Source: Pseudoduganella plicata
Lineage (GTDB): Bacteria > Pseudomonadota > Gammaproteobacteria > Burkholderiales > Burkholderiaceae_D
Direction of reading: 5' to 3'
Assembly: GCF_004421005.1 (NCBI RefSeq)
Contig: NZ_CP038026.1
Location: 434,001 to 498,000 of the forward strand
Length of the DNA: 64,000 nt
Shown: positions 1 through 7,453 of the stretch, piece after piece
Layout: each line of letters starts with the position of its first letter
How positions within the stretch are numbered: position 1 is the stretch's first letter
Notes under the pieces: model-generated
Told to the model about the DNA's origin: nothing
What the model saw: only the letters and a program-made list of their open reading frames with translations
The model's database searches: none
Position numbers and translations under genes: made by a program

Positions 1-125
1 AGCGCTACAAGCTGACCTTCGACCTGGAAGGACGCAGGATGATCTACGAGCTGGTAGCCAGCAGCGTCAACAACCCCTTCCGGCGCGACGGCACCGATGG
101 CTTCCGCTGCCTGGAGGGACTGTGA
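1..125 (+). CDS. tssM: TssM (IcmF) T6SS membrane protein, C-terminal end only
   Basis: The reading frame enters from outside the window (first full codon at base 3) and stops at 123-125. The 40 visible residues contain YELVASSVNNPF and end in FRCLEGL. This matches the usual TssM end, where a beta-rich C-terminal domain closes with a short aromatic/Cys-Pro or Cys-Leu tail. TssM is the inner-membrane and periplasmic component of the T6SS TssJLM anchoring complex. The stop overlaps the GTG of the next gene in a GTGA arrangement, which indicates translational coupling with tagF. The identification rests on a short tail plus the neighbour, so it is good but not certain. Confidence 0.75.
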   Translation, partial: RYKLTFDLEGRRMIYELVASSVNNPFRRDGTDGFRCLEGL

Positions 126-823
126 GCGACGGGGACGATGGCGCGCCAGGCTTCTTCGGCAAAGTCATGACGCACGGCGACTTCGTCGCGCGGCGCCTGC
201 CGGCGGGGCCGCAGGCGATGTGGGATGCCTGGCTGCAGACGGCGCTGCAGGGCAGCCGCCAAGGGCTGGGTCGCGCGTGGATGGAGACCTATCTCACCAG
301 CCCCGTGTGGCGCTTTGCGCTGGCCGGCGGCGTGGTCGATGGCGGCGCATGGGCCGGCGTGCTGATGCCCAGCGTCGACCGGGTAGGGCGTCACTTTCCG
401 TTGACGGTGCTTGGCCCCATCGCGGACGGTCCCGCGTTGGCGGAATGGCTCGCCTCCGGCCAAGGTTGGTACGAAAGGGTGGAGGCGCTGGCACTGTCGT
501 CGCTGGACGAGGGCTTCAGCCTGGAAGCGTTCGACGCCGCGCTGCTGGCGCTGGCGCCGGCCCTGGACGGATTGAGCGCGGCAGCGGGAGCGCATGGCGC
601 CGCGGGCTACTGGCTGCAGCTGGGCAGCCTGGACGAACTGGCGGCAGCGCTGCCGCAGTTGCTGGGCGCTGCGCTGCATGGGCACAGCCTGTGGTGGACG
701 GACGGCTCCGAGGCGGTGCAGCCATGCGCGCTGCTGTGCCGGGGGCTGCCTGCGCCAGCGGCGTTTGCGGAGATGCTGGGCGGCGCGCCGGTCAGCCCGG
801 GCAGCGTACCAGCACCGCCGTGA
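122..823 (+). CDS. tagF: TagF-family type VI secretion-associated protein
   Basis: A 233-residue protein starting at GTG 122, which overlaps the tssM stop by 4 bases. The N-terminus reads GFFGKVMTHGDFVARRLP, the hallmark opening of the TagF / BMA_A0400 family (G-x-x-GK-x-x-x-x-GDF). TagF is known as a post-translational repressor of T6SS assembly in Pseudomonas; in other lineages it acts through or fused to the PppA phosphatase. Here a PP2C phosphatase lies directly downstream in the opposite orientation, so the two may act together although they are not co-transcribed. The 3' end overlaps the 3' end of that phosphatase gene by 32 bases. Confidence 0.85.
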   Translation: MSDGDDGAPGFFGKVMTHGDFVARRLPAGPQAMWDAWLQTALQGSRQGLGRAWMETYLTSPVWRFALAGGVVDGGAWAGVLMPSVDRVGRHFPLTVLGPIADGPALAEWLASGQGWYERVEALALSSLDEGFSLEAFDAALLALAPALDGLSAAAGAHGAAGYWLQLGSLDELAAALPQLLGAALHGHSLWWTDGSEAVQPCALLCRGLPAPAAFAEMLGGAPVSPGSVPAPP

Positions 824-1664
824 TATTGTCCCGTCCCCCGTCGCGCTGCGCCATTGCCACCAGCCGGGCGCAGCAGGCGTCCAGGTTGTCGGCGCGGGCC
901 TGGCCGACGATGGCGGCGATATTCTCCTCGGAGGAATCGCCATACAGGCCGTCGCTGCACAGCAGATAGACGTCGCCCGGTGCCGTCGCATGGATCGACA
1001 GGTCCGGCCTGATGTCGGCCGCGGGCCCCAGCGCCTGCAGCAGCAGGTTGCGCGCGGGCAGGGGCCCGGGCCTGCCGCGTTCAAGCGCCTCCTGGTACAG
1101 GGTCTGGTCGCGCGTCAGCTGCGTCAGCCGGCCGTCGCGGTACAGGTACAGGCGGCTGTCGCCGACGTGGAACAGGAAGACGGGGCCGCCGGGCGCCGGC
1201 TGCCACATGCCCGTCAGCGTCGTACCCATGCCCGTGCCGTCCGGCCGGGCTTGCGCCACGTTGGTCAGGTACATCCGCTCGTTGGCGAATTCCACGGCGT
1301 CGTGCAACGCGATCATCGCCTTCATCGTCGCATCCGTCCACGTGGCGTCGGGGTCGAGGCTGGCGGGATCGAAGTCGCTGGCACGAAAGACCGGCAAGGT
1401 GGCGTCCCCGTCGCGGTCGGGCGCAGGCGCGCGGCCGGCCGCGGCCAGATAGCCGCACAGCAGTTCGATGGCGTCGGTACTGGCGATTTCGCCGGCGTCA
1501 TGGCCGCCCATGCCGTCGGCCACCGCCAGCAACCCCAGCTCCGGCGAAATGAAGAAATTGTCCTGGTTCGACTCGCGCAGCAGGCCGGTATCGGTGACGC
1601 CGAACGCCACCCCCAGGCCCAGGGTGAAATACTGCGACGGCGATAGCGGCTTCCAGCTGGCCAA
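792..1664 (-). CDS. PP2C-family serine/threonine phosphatase (PppA-like, T6SS-linked)
   Basis: The protein has the PP2C metal-binding motifs in order: RESNQDNFF near the N-terminus, VADGMGGHDAGE, VGDSRLYLYRDG, then LLCSDGLYG and DNITAVLV at the end. I chose the TTG at 1664 because AGGAG lies 5 bases upstream and family similarity begins there. An ATG at 1742 in the same frame would add 26 unlike residues. In T6SS clusters this family reverses Fha phosphorylation by the PpkA kinase and lowers secretion. It converges on tagF with a 32-base overlap of the coding ends. The function is inferred from family and position. Confidence 0.82.
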   Translation of the reverse strand: MASWKPLSPSQYFTLGLGVAFGVTDTGLLRESNQDNFFISPELGLLAVADGMGGHDAGEIASTDAIELLCGYLAAAGRAPAPDRDGDATLPVFRASDFDPASLDPDATWTDATMKAMIALHDAVEFANERMYLTNVAQARPDGTGMGTTLTGMWQPAPGGPVFLFHVGDSRLYLYRDGRLTQLTRDQTLYQEALERGRPGPLPARNLLLQALGPAADIRPDLSIHATAPGDVYLLCSDGLYGDSSEENIAAIVGQARADNLDACCARLVAMAQRDGGRDNITAVLVRCPG

Positions 1665-1914
1665 AGTGTCTCCTGCGGTGGACAACGGTCCTGAAGTTGC
1701 GCAGCGACGCTGCAAGCGCATGCTAGCACGGGCCAGGGGCAACGCATAACGAAACCGCCACGGGCGACGACGACCGGGCCCGTGCTTCGGCGCGGCTGGG
1801 GCAGGAGAAGACGCGTACCGTCGACGTGTGCGCCAGTATGCGCGAGCAGGACAGGAAGGTGCGCCGGCGCGGAGCCGGCGGCACGTAGGGGGCAGACAGG
1901 CGGGCAGGCAGGCG

Positions 1915-4329
1915 TCAGTCGCCCGGTGGCGGCGGCAGCCGTGGCGCCGCCGTTGGCGGCACCGGCACGATATTGGACGCCGGCGCGCCCGGTGTCACAG
2001 GCACGACCGGCGGCGCGGCCGGGGATGTACCCGGCGGTGCGTCGGCGGGCACGACGCCTTCGGGCACTGCTTCGTTCAGGTCGATGCCCTTGACGGTCGG
2101 ATCGTTGGCGTACTCCTCGTAGACCCAGTCGCCGTCCATCTGCACGACGCCTTCCGGCACCGGACGTTCGACGACGGGGCGCCTGGCCAGCGCCACCTTC
2201 ATGTAGTCGATCCAGATCGGCAGCGCCAGCGACGAGCCGAACTCGCGGCCGCCCAGCGATTTCGGTTCGTCGTAGCCCATCCACGCCACGGCCACGATAC
2301 CGCCGCCGTAGCCGCCGAACCAGCCATCCACCGCGTCGTTGGTCGTGCCGGTCTTGCCGGCCAGGTCGTTGCGGCCGATGCGCTGGGTTGCCGTGGCACC
2401 CGTGCCGCTGCGGGTCACGTCGCGCAGCATGCTGTCGACGATGAACGCGTTGCGCGCGTCGAGCACACGGCTGGCTTCATCCAGCCTGCCCGGCGCCGGA
2501 GTTGCCTTCAGCACCTTGCCGGTCGCATCCTCGATGCGGGCGATCAGGTAAGGCTGCACCTTGTAGCCGCCGTTGGCGAATACCGAGTACGCGCCGGCCA
2601 GCTGCTGCGGCGTGACGGCGCCCGTACCGAGCGCCATCGTCAGATTGGTCGGATGGCGTGTCAGGTCGAAGCCGAAGCGGCCCAGGAACTCGTGCGCATA
2701 GGGAACCGTGACGGCATTCAGGATGCGTACCGACGGCACGTTCTTCGATTTCGACAGCGCTTCGCGCATCGGGATCGGGCCGTCGAACTTGAAGTCGTCG
2801 TTCTGCGGACGCCATGGCTCGCCGTTGGCGCCGCCCGGCAGTTCGATCGGCACGTCGTTGATCAGCGTGCCCGGCGAATAACCCTTTTCGACGGCGGCCG
2901 AGTAGACGAACGGTTTCAGCGACGAGCCGGGCTGGCGCCATGCCTGCGTCACGTGGTTGAACTTCTGCAGGTTGTAGTCGAAGCCGCCGACCATCGCGTG
3001 ATACGCGCCCGTGACGGAATCGATGGCGACGAACGCCGCGGCCACCTGCGGCACCTGCGTGACGGACCAGCGCTCTTTTGCGTCTTTCGCCACACGGATA
3101 ATGGCGCCCGGACGCAGCCGGATCGATTCCTTCGCCTTGGACGACAGCGCGCCGGCCGCCAGTTTCAGTCCGTCGCCCTTGATGACGATGTCCTCGCCAT
3201 CGGCCGTTTCGGCGCGCACTTCCTTCGCGCCGGCTTCGAGCACGACGGCGGGAATCAGGCCGTCGCTCGTGGGGCGCTTGCCCAGCGCGTCGTCGATGGC
3301 TTCGTCGCGCTCCTCGCCGTCTTCCGGCAGCGTGATGAACGCTTCCGGGCCGCGGTAGCCGTGGCGCTGGTCGTAGGCGATGACGTTGCGGCGCACCGAT
3401 TCATAGGCCGCGTTCTGGTCGGCGCTGACGATGGTGGTGCGCACGACGATGCCGCGCGTGTAGGCTTCCTCGTTGAATTCGGCCACTGCCGCCTGGCGTG
3501 CCAGCTCCGCCACGTACTCGGCGTGCGTATCGAATTCCTGGCCGCGATGGTTGACGCGGATGGTTTCCTTCACCGCCTTGTCGTATTGCTCCTGCGTGAT
3601 GTACTCCAGGTCCAGCAGGCGGCGCAGCACCACTTCCTGGCGTGCCTTGGCCCGCTTGAAGTTGACAACGGGGTTATGGCGCGCGGGATTTTTCGGCAAG
3701 CCGGCCAGCATCGCCATCTCGGCGACCGACACTTCCTTGAGCGACTTGCCGAAATAGGTCTGCGCGGCGGCCGCGAAACCGAACGAGCGCTGGCCCAGGT
3801 AGATCTGATTCATGTACAGCTCGAGGATTTCGTCCTTGGCCAGGGCGTCCTCGATCTTGTAGGTCAGCATGACCTCGTTGAGCTTGCGCGACAGGATCTT
3901 CTCGCGCGTCAGGAAGAAGTTGCGCGCGACCTGCATCGAGATGGTCGAGCCGCCCTGGCGGAAGCCGCCGGTGAGGTTGGCCTTCATCGCGCCCATCATG
4001 CGGATCCAGTCGATGCCGTCATGTTCGTAGAAGCGGGTATCCTCGATGGCCAGCACCGCCTTCTTCATCATGTCCGGAATCTGCGCGATCGGCACGAAGT
4101 CGCGGTGCTCCTCGCCGAATTCGCCGATCAGCACATTGTCGGCCGTGTAGATGCGCAAGGGGATCTTCGGCTTGTAGTCGGTGACGGCTTCCAGCGAGGG
4201 CAGGCGCGGTTTGACGATCAGGAACAGGTAGGCCAGCAGCGCAATCGCGGCCAGCAGGCCGGCGACGCCGAGGAACAACAGGGCGCGCAGCGCGTTGCGG
4301 CGGTTAATCCAGGCAGCGGTAGTCTTCAA
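1915..4329 (-). CDS. mrcA: Penicillin-binding protein 1A, bifunctional glycosyltransferase/transpeptidase
   Basis: 804 residues, a normal length for class A PBPs. A single N-terminal membrane segment (about residues 14-36) precedes the GT51 glycosyltransferase domain with the catalytic-Glu motif EDTRFYEHDG near residue 97. An OB-like insert follows, then the transpeptidase domain with SxxK (QPGSSLKPF, about 468), SxN (SKSKNVPS, about 526) and KTGTTND (about 661). It polymerises and cross-links peptidoglycan at the inner membrane. The C-terminus ends in a Pro-rich tail (about residues 760-804). The gene stands alone, divergent from glpD. A GTGC..GCAC hairpin at about 1859-1884 lies downstream but lacks a T-run. 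Confidence 0.95.
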   Translation of the reverse strand: MKTTAAWINRRNALRALLFLGVAGLLAAIALLAYLFLIVKPRLPSLEAVTDYKPKIPLRIYTADNVLIGEFGEEHRDFVPIAQIPDMMKKAVLAIEDTRFYEHDGIDWIRMMGAMKANLTGGFRQGGSTISMQVARNFFLTREKILSRKLNEVMLTYKIEDALAKDEILELYMNQIYLGQRSFGFAAAAQTYFGKSLKEVSVAEMAMLAGLPKNPARHNPVVNFKRAKARQEVVLRRLLDLEYITQEQYDKAVKETIRVNHRGQEFDTHAEYVAELARQAAVAEFNEEAYTRGIVVRTTIVSADQNAAYESVRRNVIAYDQRHGYRGPEAFITLPEDGEERDEAIDDALGKRPTSDGLIPAVVLEAGAKEVRAETADGEDIVIKGDGLKLAAGALSSKAKESIRLRPGAIIRVAKDAKERWSVTQVPQVAAAFVAIDSVTGAYHAMVGGFDYNLQKFNHVTQAWRQPGSSLKPFVYSAAVEKGYSPGTLINDVPIELPGGANGEPWRPQNDDFKFDGPIPMREALSKSKNVPSVRILNAVTVPYAHEFLGRFGFDLTRHPTNLTMALGTGAVTPQQLAGAYSVFANGGYKVQPYLIARIEDATGKVLKATPAPGRLDEASRVLDARNAFIVDSMLRDVTRSGTGATATQRIGRNDLAGKTGTTNDAVDGWFGGYGGGIVAVAWMGYDEPKSLGGREFGSSLALPIWIDYMKVALARRPVVERPVPEGVVQMDGDWVYEEYANDPTVKGIDLNEAVPEGVVPADAPPGTSPAAPPVVPVTPGAPASNIVPVPPTAAPRLPPPPGD

Positions 4330-4481
4330 TGGTGTTCTCGCGGTTGCAAAACCGGGCCATTATAGACCAGCGACGTGCACGGTTTGTCGTGGCCGGTCTC
4401 CAGCGGACGGTTGGCGCTCTTGCGTAAGACTCTGTAATTGTCGTATCTTGATAGAATTTTTTTTTGGCCGGGGTGGGACAG

Positions 4482-6047
4482 ATGGCAGCGGTGGACGGAG
4501 TGGCGGAACAGGGAATGCGGGCATGCGGCGGCCGCGACGTCGATTGCGACGTGCTGGTCGTCGGCGGCGGCATCCACGGTGCGGGCATCGCCCGCGACGC
4601 GGCAGGGCGTGGCCTGTGCGTCGTGCTGTGCGAACGGGACGACCTGGCCTCGCATGGCCCGTCCGCGTCCTCGAAACTGCTCCACGGCGAACTGCGCCAA
4701 GCCGGGTATGCCGAGTTCGCGCTGCTGCGCAAGGCACTGGCCGAGCGGGAGGTGCTGATGCGCGCGGCGCCGCACCTCGTCGTGCCGTTGCCCTTCATTA
4801 TGCCGCAGGAGCCGGGCCAGGGCGCCGCGTCGCTGGTGCGCGCCGGGTTGTTCCTGTTTGACCGCCTGGCACGGCGCCAGTTGCTGGCGGGGTCGCATGG
4901 CGTGCGCCTGTCGTGCCATCCGGCGGGGCGGGCGTTGCAACCGCGCTGCCAGCAGGCGTCGGTCAATTCGGACGGGTGGGTCGACGACAGCCGGCTGGTC
5001 GTGCTGAACGCGATGGACGCGGCGCAGAAGGGCGCCTATGTGCTGACGCGTACCGCATGCACGGGGGCGCGGCGCGAGGGCGACCTCTGGCACGCGACGC
5101 TGCGCCGGCCCGACGGCAAGGAGAAAACCATCAAGGCCCGCAGCATCGTCAACGCCGCGGGCCCATGGACGGCCGCACTGCTGGCGGCGCTGGACCGGCC
5201 CAATCCCGAGCGGCTGCGTCTTGTGAAGGGGAGCCATATCGTCGTGCGCCGCCTGTTCGAGCACGACCACGCCTACCTGTTCCGGCACCGCGACGGCCGC
5301 ACCGTCTTCGCCGTACCGTATGAGCGCGAATTCACTCTGATCGGCACGGATGAGGTGCCGTACGCGGGCGATCCCGCCGACGCAGCCGTTGGTGCGACGG
5401 AAATTGCATACTTGTGCGATGCGGCCAGCGCGTATCTGCGCACGCCGGTAACGCCATCCGACGTGGTATGGAGCCACGCGGGCGTGCGGCCGGTGTCCGA
5501 CAACGCCGGGCGCGACGCCGCAGCACGCGACTACCGGCTGGCGCTGGACGATGCGGGCGCGCCGCTGCTGTCTGTCTTCGGCGGCAAGCTGGCGACCTAC
5601 CGCAGGCTGGCCGAGGAGGCGGGCGACCTGCTGTGCCGCAAGCTGGGTCGGCCCGCGCCGGCATGGACGGCCGATGCCTGCCTGCCGGGCGGCGACCTGT
5701 TCGGCGCGCAGCCACAGGACCGTTCCGTGCTTGAATTCGACTGCTGGAGTTCCAGCATGCAGGTGCATTACGCCTTCCTTGACCCGGCGCTCGTGCGCCG
5801 CTACGCGCGCGCCTATGGCACGCGGATTCACACGCTGCTGCGCGGCCGTACGGACATTGACGCGATGGGAGAGGAGATCCTGCCCGGATTGTTCGAGGCG
5901 GAGGTGGCGTACCTGCGCCAGCACGAGTGGGCGCAGACGGCCGAGGATATCCTGTGGCGCCGGACGAAGCTGGGATTGCATCTGGGGGCCGGCGCAACGG
6001 CGGTGCTGCAGCGCTGGCTGGAGGCACGTCCGCCCCTGGTCAGCTGA
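4482..6047 (+). CDS. glpD: Aerobic glycerol-3-phosphate dehydrogenase
   Basis: An FAD-dependent enzyme that oxidises glycerol-3-phosphate to dihydroxyacetone phosphate and passes electrons to quinone at the inner membrane. The dinucleotide-binding motif DVLVVGGGIHGAGIARDAAG is at about residues 20-40, followed by SASSKLLHGELR typical of GlpD. Later come IVNAAGPWT, VWSHAGVRP and SVFGGKLATYR, and the usual C-terminal helical domain. Length is about 521 residues. I chose ATG 4482, preceded by GGGGTGGGAC; an in-frame TTG at 4464 and an ATG at 4515 are alternatives. No other glp genes are nearby. Its natural terminator appears to have been separated from it by the insertion sequence that follows. 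Confidence 0.93.
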   Translation: MAAVDGVAEQGMRACGGRDVDCDVLVVGGGIHGAGIARDAAGRGLCVVLCERDDLASHGPSASSKLLHGELRQAGYAEFALLRKALAEREVLMRAAPHLVVPLPFIMPQEPGQGAASLVRAGLFLFDRLARRQLLAGSHGVRLSCHPAGRALQPRCQQASVNSDGWVDDSRLVVLNAMDAAQKGAYVLTRTACTGARREGDLWHATLRRPDGKEKTIKARSIVNAAGPWTAALLAALDRPNPERLRLVKGSHIVVRRLFEHDHAYLFRHRDGRTVFAVPYEREFTLIGTDEVPYAGDPADAAVGATEIAYLCDAASAYLRTPVTPSDVVWSHAGVRPVSDNAGRDAAARDYRLALDDAGAPLLSVFGGKLATYRRLAEEAGDLLCRKLGRPAPAWTADACLPGGDLFGAQPQDRSVLEFDCWSSSMQVHYAFLDPALVRRYARAYGTRIHTLLRGRTDIDAMGEEILPGLFEAEVAYLRQHEWAQTAEDILWRRTKLGLHLGAGATAVLQRWLEARPPLVS

Positions 6048-6059
6048 ACATGACCACTA

Positions 6060-6067
6060 AAAAAAAA
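6060..6067. repeat. Left target-site duplication (8 x A)
   Basis: Eight A residues directly flank the left end of the insertion sequence; the same eight A residues flank the right end at 7401-7408. An 8-bp duplication is the size known for ISL3-family elements. Because the target is a homopolymer (nine A on the left), the exact register is ambiguous by one base. Confidence 0.8.
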
Positions 6068-6095
6068 GGTTCTACGCGGAATACGGGGAAAGACG
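6068..6095 (+). repeat. Left terminal inverted repeat of the ISL3 element
   Basis: Starts GGTTCTACGC. It pairs imperfectly with the right end at 7373-7400; about 17 of the first 24 positions match when one single-base gap is allowed. Confidence 0.8.
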
Positions 6096-6122
6096 GGCTT
6101 GACGATCTAAGCAGGAGGTGGC

Positions 6123-6185
6123 GGCGGAGGTTTGAAGTTGGTAGATTGATAGTCGCCAAACAAGTCAATCTTTCAAACCACCGCC
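6123..6185 (+). promoter_or_regulatory. Inverted repeat ending at the transposase start codon
   Basis: GGCGGAGGTTTGAA (6123-6136) and TTCAAACCACCGCC (6172-6185) are inverted repeats of 14 bases with one mismatch, separated by 35 bases. The right arm ends on the base before the ATG at 6186. A transcript entering from glpD would form this hairpin over the translation start region. This is the known strategy by which IS10 and IS50 prevent transposase synthesis from read-through transcripts. The structure is seen; the role is inferred. Confidence 0.55.
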
Positions 6186-7397
6186 ATGCTCAATGCTATG
6201 TCGTCTCTCCCGTTTTGGGAAGGCCATATTGTTCGTTCCGTCGAAGACCTTGAGGACGGGGCCCTGCTGATCATTCTCGATACGTGCCCTGCAAGCGAGC
6301 CCCAGTGCGGGGCATGTCGGCGGCCCTGCTCGCTGGTCCATGAGCGGCGCAGACGCAAGGTGCGCGACCACGACTGCCTGGACAGACGGGTATGGCTTGA
6401 TTTGCCGATCCGGCGGCTGGACTGCCATCACTGCAATGCCCGCGTCACTGAGCATATCTCGTGGCTTGACCGGCGCGCACGCATCACACATCGTGTTCGC
6501 GTGTGGGTTGAGGCCTTGGCGCAGCTACTGCCCATAGCGCATGTGGCTCGGCTGACGGGACTGCACTGGCATACCATCAAGGACATTGATCATCAGCGGC
6601 TGCAGCGCTTGCATGGCGACTTCTCGGCGAACGATGTTCGGCGCCTGGTCATGGACGAATTCGCCTTGCACAAGGGCCATCGCTATGCCACCGTCGCACT
6701 CGATGCCGAACGCATGAAAGTGCTATGGGTCGGGGAAGGCAACAGCCGGGAAGCAATACGGCCGTTCTTCGAGAAGCTAGGGCCCGAAGGCTGCCAGCGG
6801 ATTGAAGCCGTCGCGATGGATATGAATAGCGCTATGGATCTCGAGGTGCGGGCGCAATGCCCGAATGCCGAGGTGGTCTACGACTTGTTTCATGTTGTGA
6901 CGCGCTTTGGCCGGGAAGTCGTTGATCGAGTCCGGGTCGATCAGGCCAATACGCTGCGGGCAGAGCCTAAGGCCCGACAGGTCATCAAACGCAGTCGCTG
7001 GCTTTTGCTGCGTAACCGTGACAACCTCAAAAGTGAACAGGCGATCAAGCTCGAAGAACTGCTTGCTGCCAATAAGCCATTGTCAACGGTCTATCTGCTG
7101 AAGACCGAGCTGAAGGAAATCTGGTACGCGCCAACAGTCAGGGAAGGTGCCCGCCGCTGGAAATCCTGGCTGAGGCTTGCCCTGGACAGCCAGATCGCCC
7201 CCTTGATCCAATTTGCCAAACGCCTGGCTAAATACCGACGGGGCATCCTCGCTTCAGCCATCTACCCGATGAGTTCATCTACCCTCGAAGGCGTCAACAA
7301 CCGCATCAAAGTGATCAAGCGTATGGCCTATGGGTTCCGCGACTCCGCGTACTTCTTCCTGAAAATCAAGGACGCGTTCCCCGGTAAAGTGCGATGA
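6186..7397 (+). CDS. ISL3-family transposase
   Basis: 403 residues with an N-terminal zinc-ribbon-like cysteine set (CPASEPQCGACRRPC, then CHHC at about 80), a helix-turn-helix-like stretch (ARLTGLHWHTIKDID), and a DDE catalytic core. Candidate acidic residues are D in VMDEFALHKG (about 156), D in AMDMNSAM (about 210) and E in SSTLEGVNNRIK (about 366). This order and the C-terminal EGVNNRIKVIKR are typical of ISL3 transposases. The frame is open throughout and the stop lies inside the right inverted repeat. An in-frame ATG at 6198 is an alternative start. It catalyses cut-and-paste movement of the element. Confidence 0.95.
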   Translation: MLNAMSSLPFWEGHIVRSVEDLEDGALLIILDTCPASEPQCGACRRPCSLVHERRRRKVRDHDCLDRRVWLDLPIRRLDCHHCNARVTEHISWLDRRARITHRVRVWVEALAQLLPIAHVARLTGLHWHTIKDIDHQRLQRLHGDFSANDVRRLVMDEFALHKGHRYATVALDAERMKVLWVGEGNSREAIRPFFEKLGPEGCQRIEAVAMDMNSAMDLEVRAQCPNAEVVYDLFHVVTRFGREVVDRVRVDQANTLRAEPKARQVIKRSRWLLLRNRDNLKSEQAIKLEELLAANKPLSTVYLLKTELKEIWYAPTVREGARRWKSWLRLALDSQIAPLIQFAKRLAKYRRGILASAIYPMSSSTLEGVNNRIKVIKRMAYGFRDSAYFFLKIKDAFPGKVR

Positions 7398-7400
7398 ACC
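7373..7400 (-). repeat. Right terminal inverted repeat of the ISL3 element
   Basis: Reads GGTTCATCGCACTTTACC on the minus strand from base 7400. It overlaps the last codons of the transposase. The duplicated A8 target follows at 7401-7408. Confidence 0.8.
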
Positions 7401-7408
7401 AAAAAAAA

Positions 7409-7434
7409 GGGCGGCCAGCCGGCCGCCCTTTTTT
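7409..7434. terminator. Bidirectional rho-independent terminator
   Basis: The stem GGGCGGCC / GGCCGCCC with loop AGCC is followed by six T on the plus strand and preceded by eight A, so it works in both directions. It ends plus-strand transcription (now from the transposase, originally from glpD) and minus-strand transcription of the POT transporter gene if that reads through. The A8 tract is the insertion site of the ISL3 element. Confidence 0.9.
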
Positions 7435-7453
7435 CATTGCATTACCGTGTGAA

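Larger units (their letters stand above)
6068..7400 (+). mobile_element. Complete ISL3-family insertion sequence (about 1333 bp)
   Basis: The element is bounded by imperfect inverted repeats: the left end begins GGTTCTACGCGGAATAC, and the reverse complement of the right end begins GGTTCATCGCACTTTACC. They share GGTTC, CGC, TAC and GGGGAA blocks over about 25 bp. Both ends are flanked by an 8-A direct repeat. It contains one uninterrupted transposase gene that reaches into the right repeat. All parts look intact, so the element may be active. It lies between glpD and a terminator hairpin, in that terminator's A-tract. Confidence 0.92.

Noticed and set aside
1859..1884. Hairpin GTGC..CCGGC / GCCGGC..GCAC as the mrcA terminator
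   Set aside because: It lacks a T-run on the correct side, so rho-independent termination is not supported; any role is unclear.
1828..4365. Very long open frame on the plus strand opposite mrcA
   Set aside because: It is the mirror of a well-supported PBP1A gene in a high-GC genome where stop codons are rare in several frames; its translation is Arg/His/Gln-rich with no domain.
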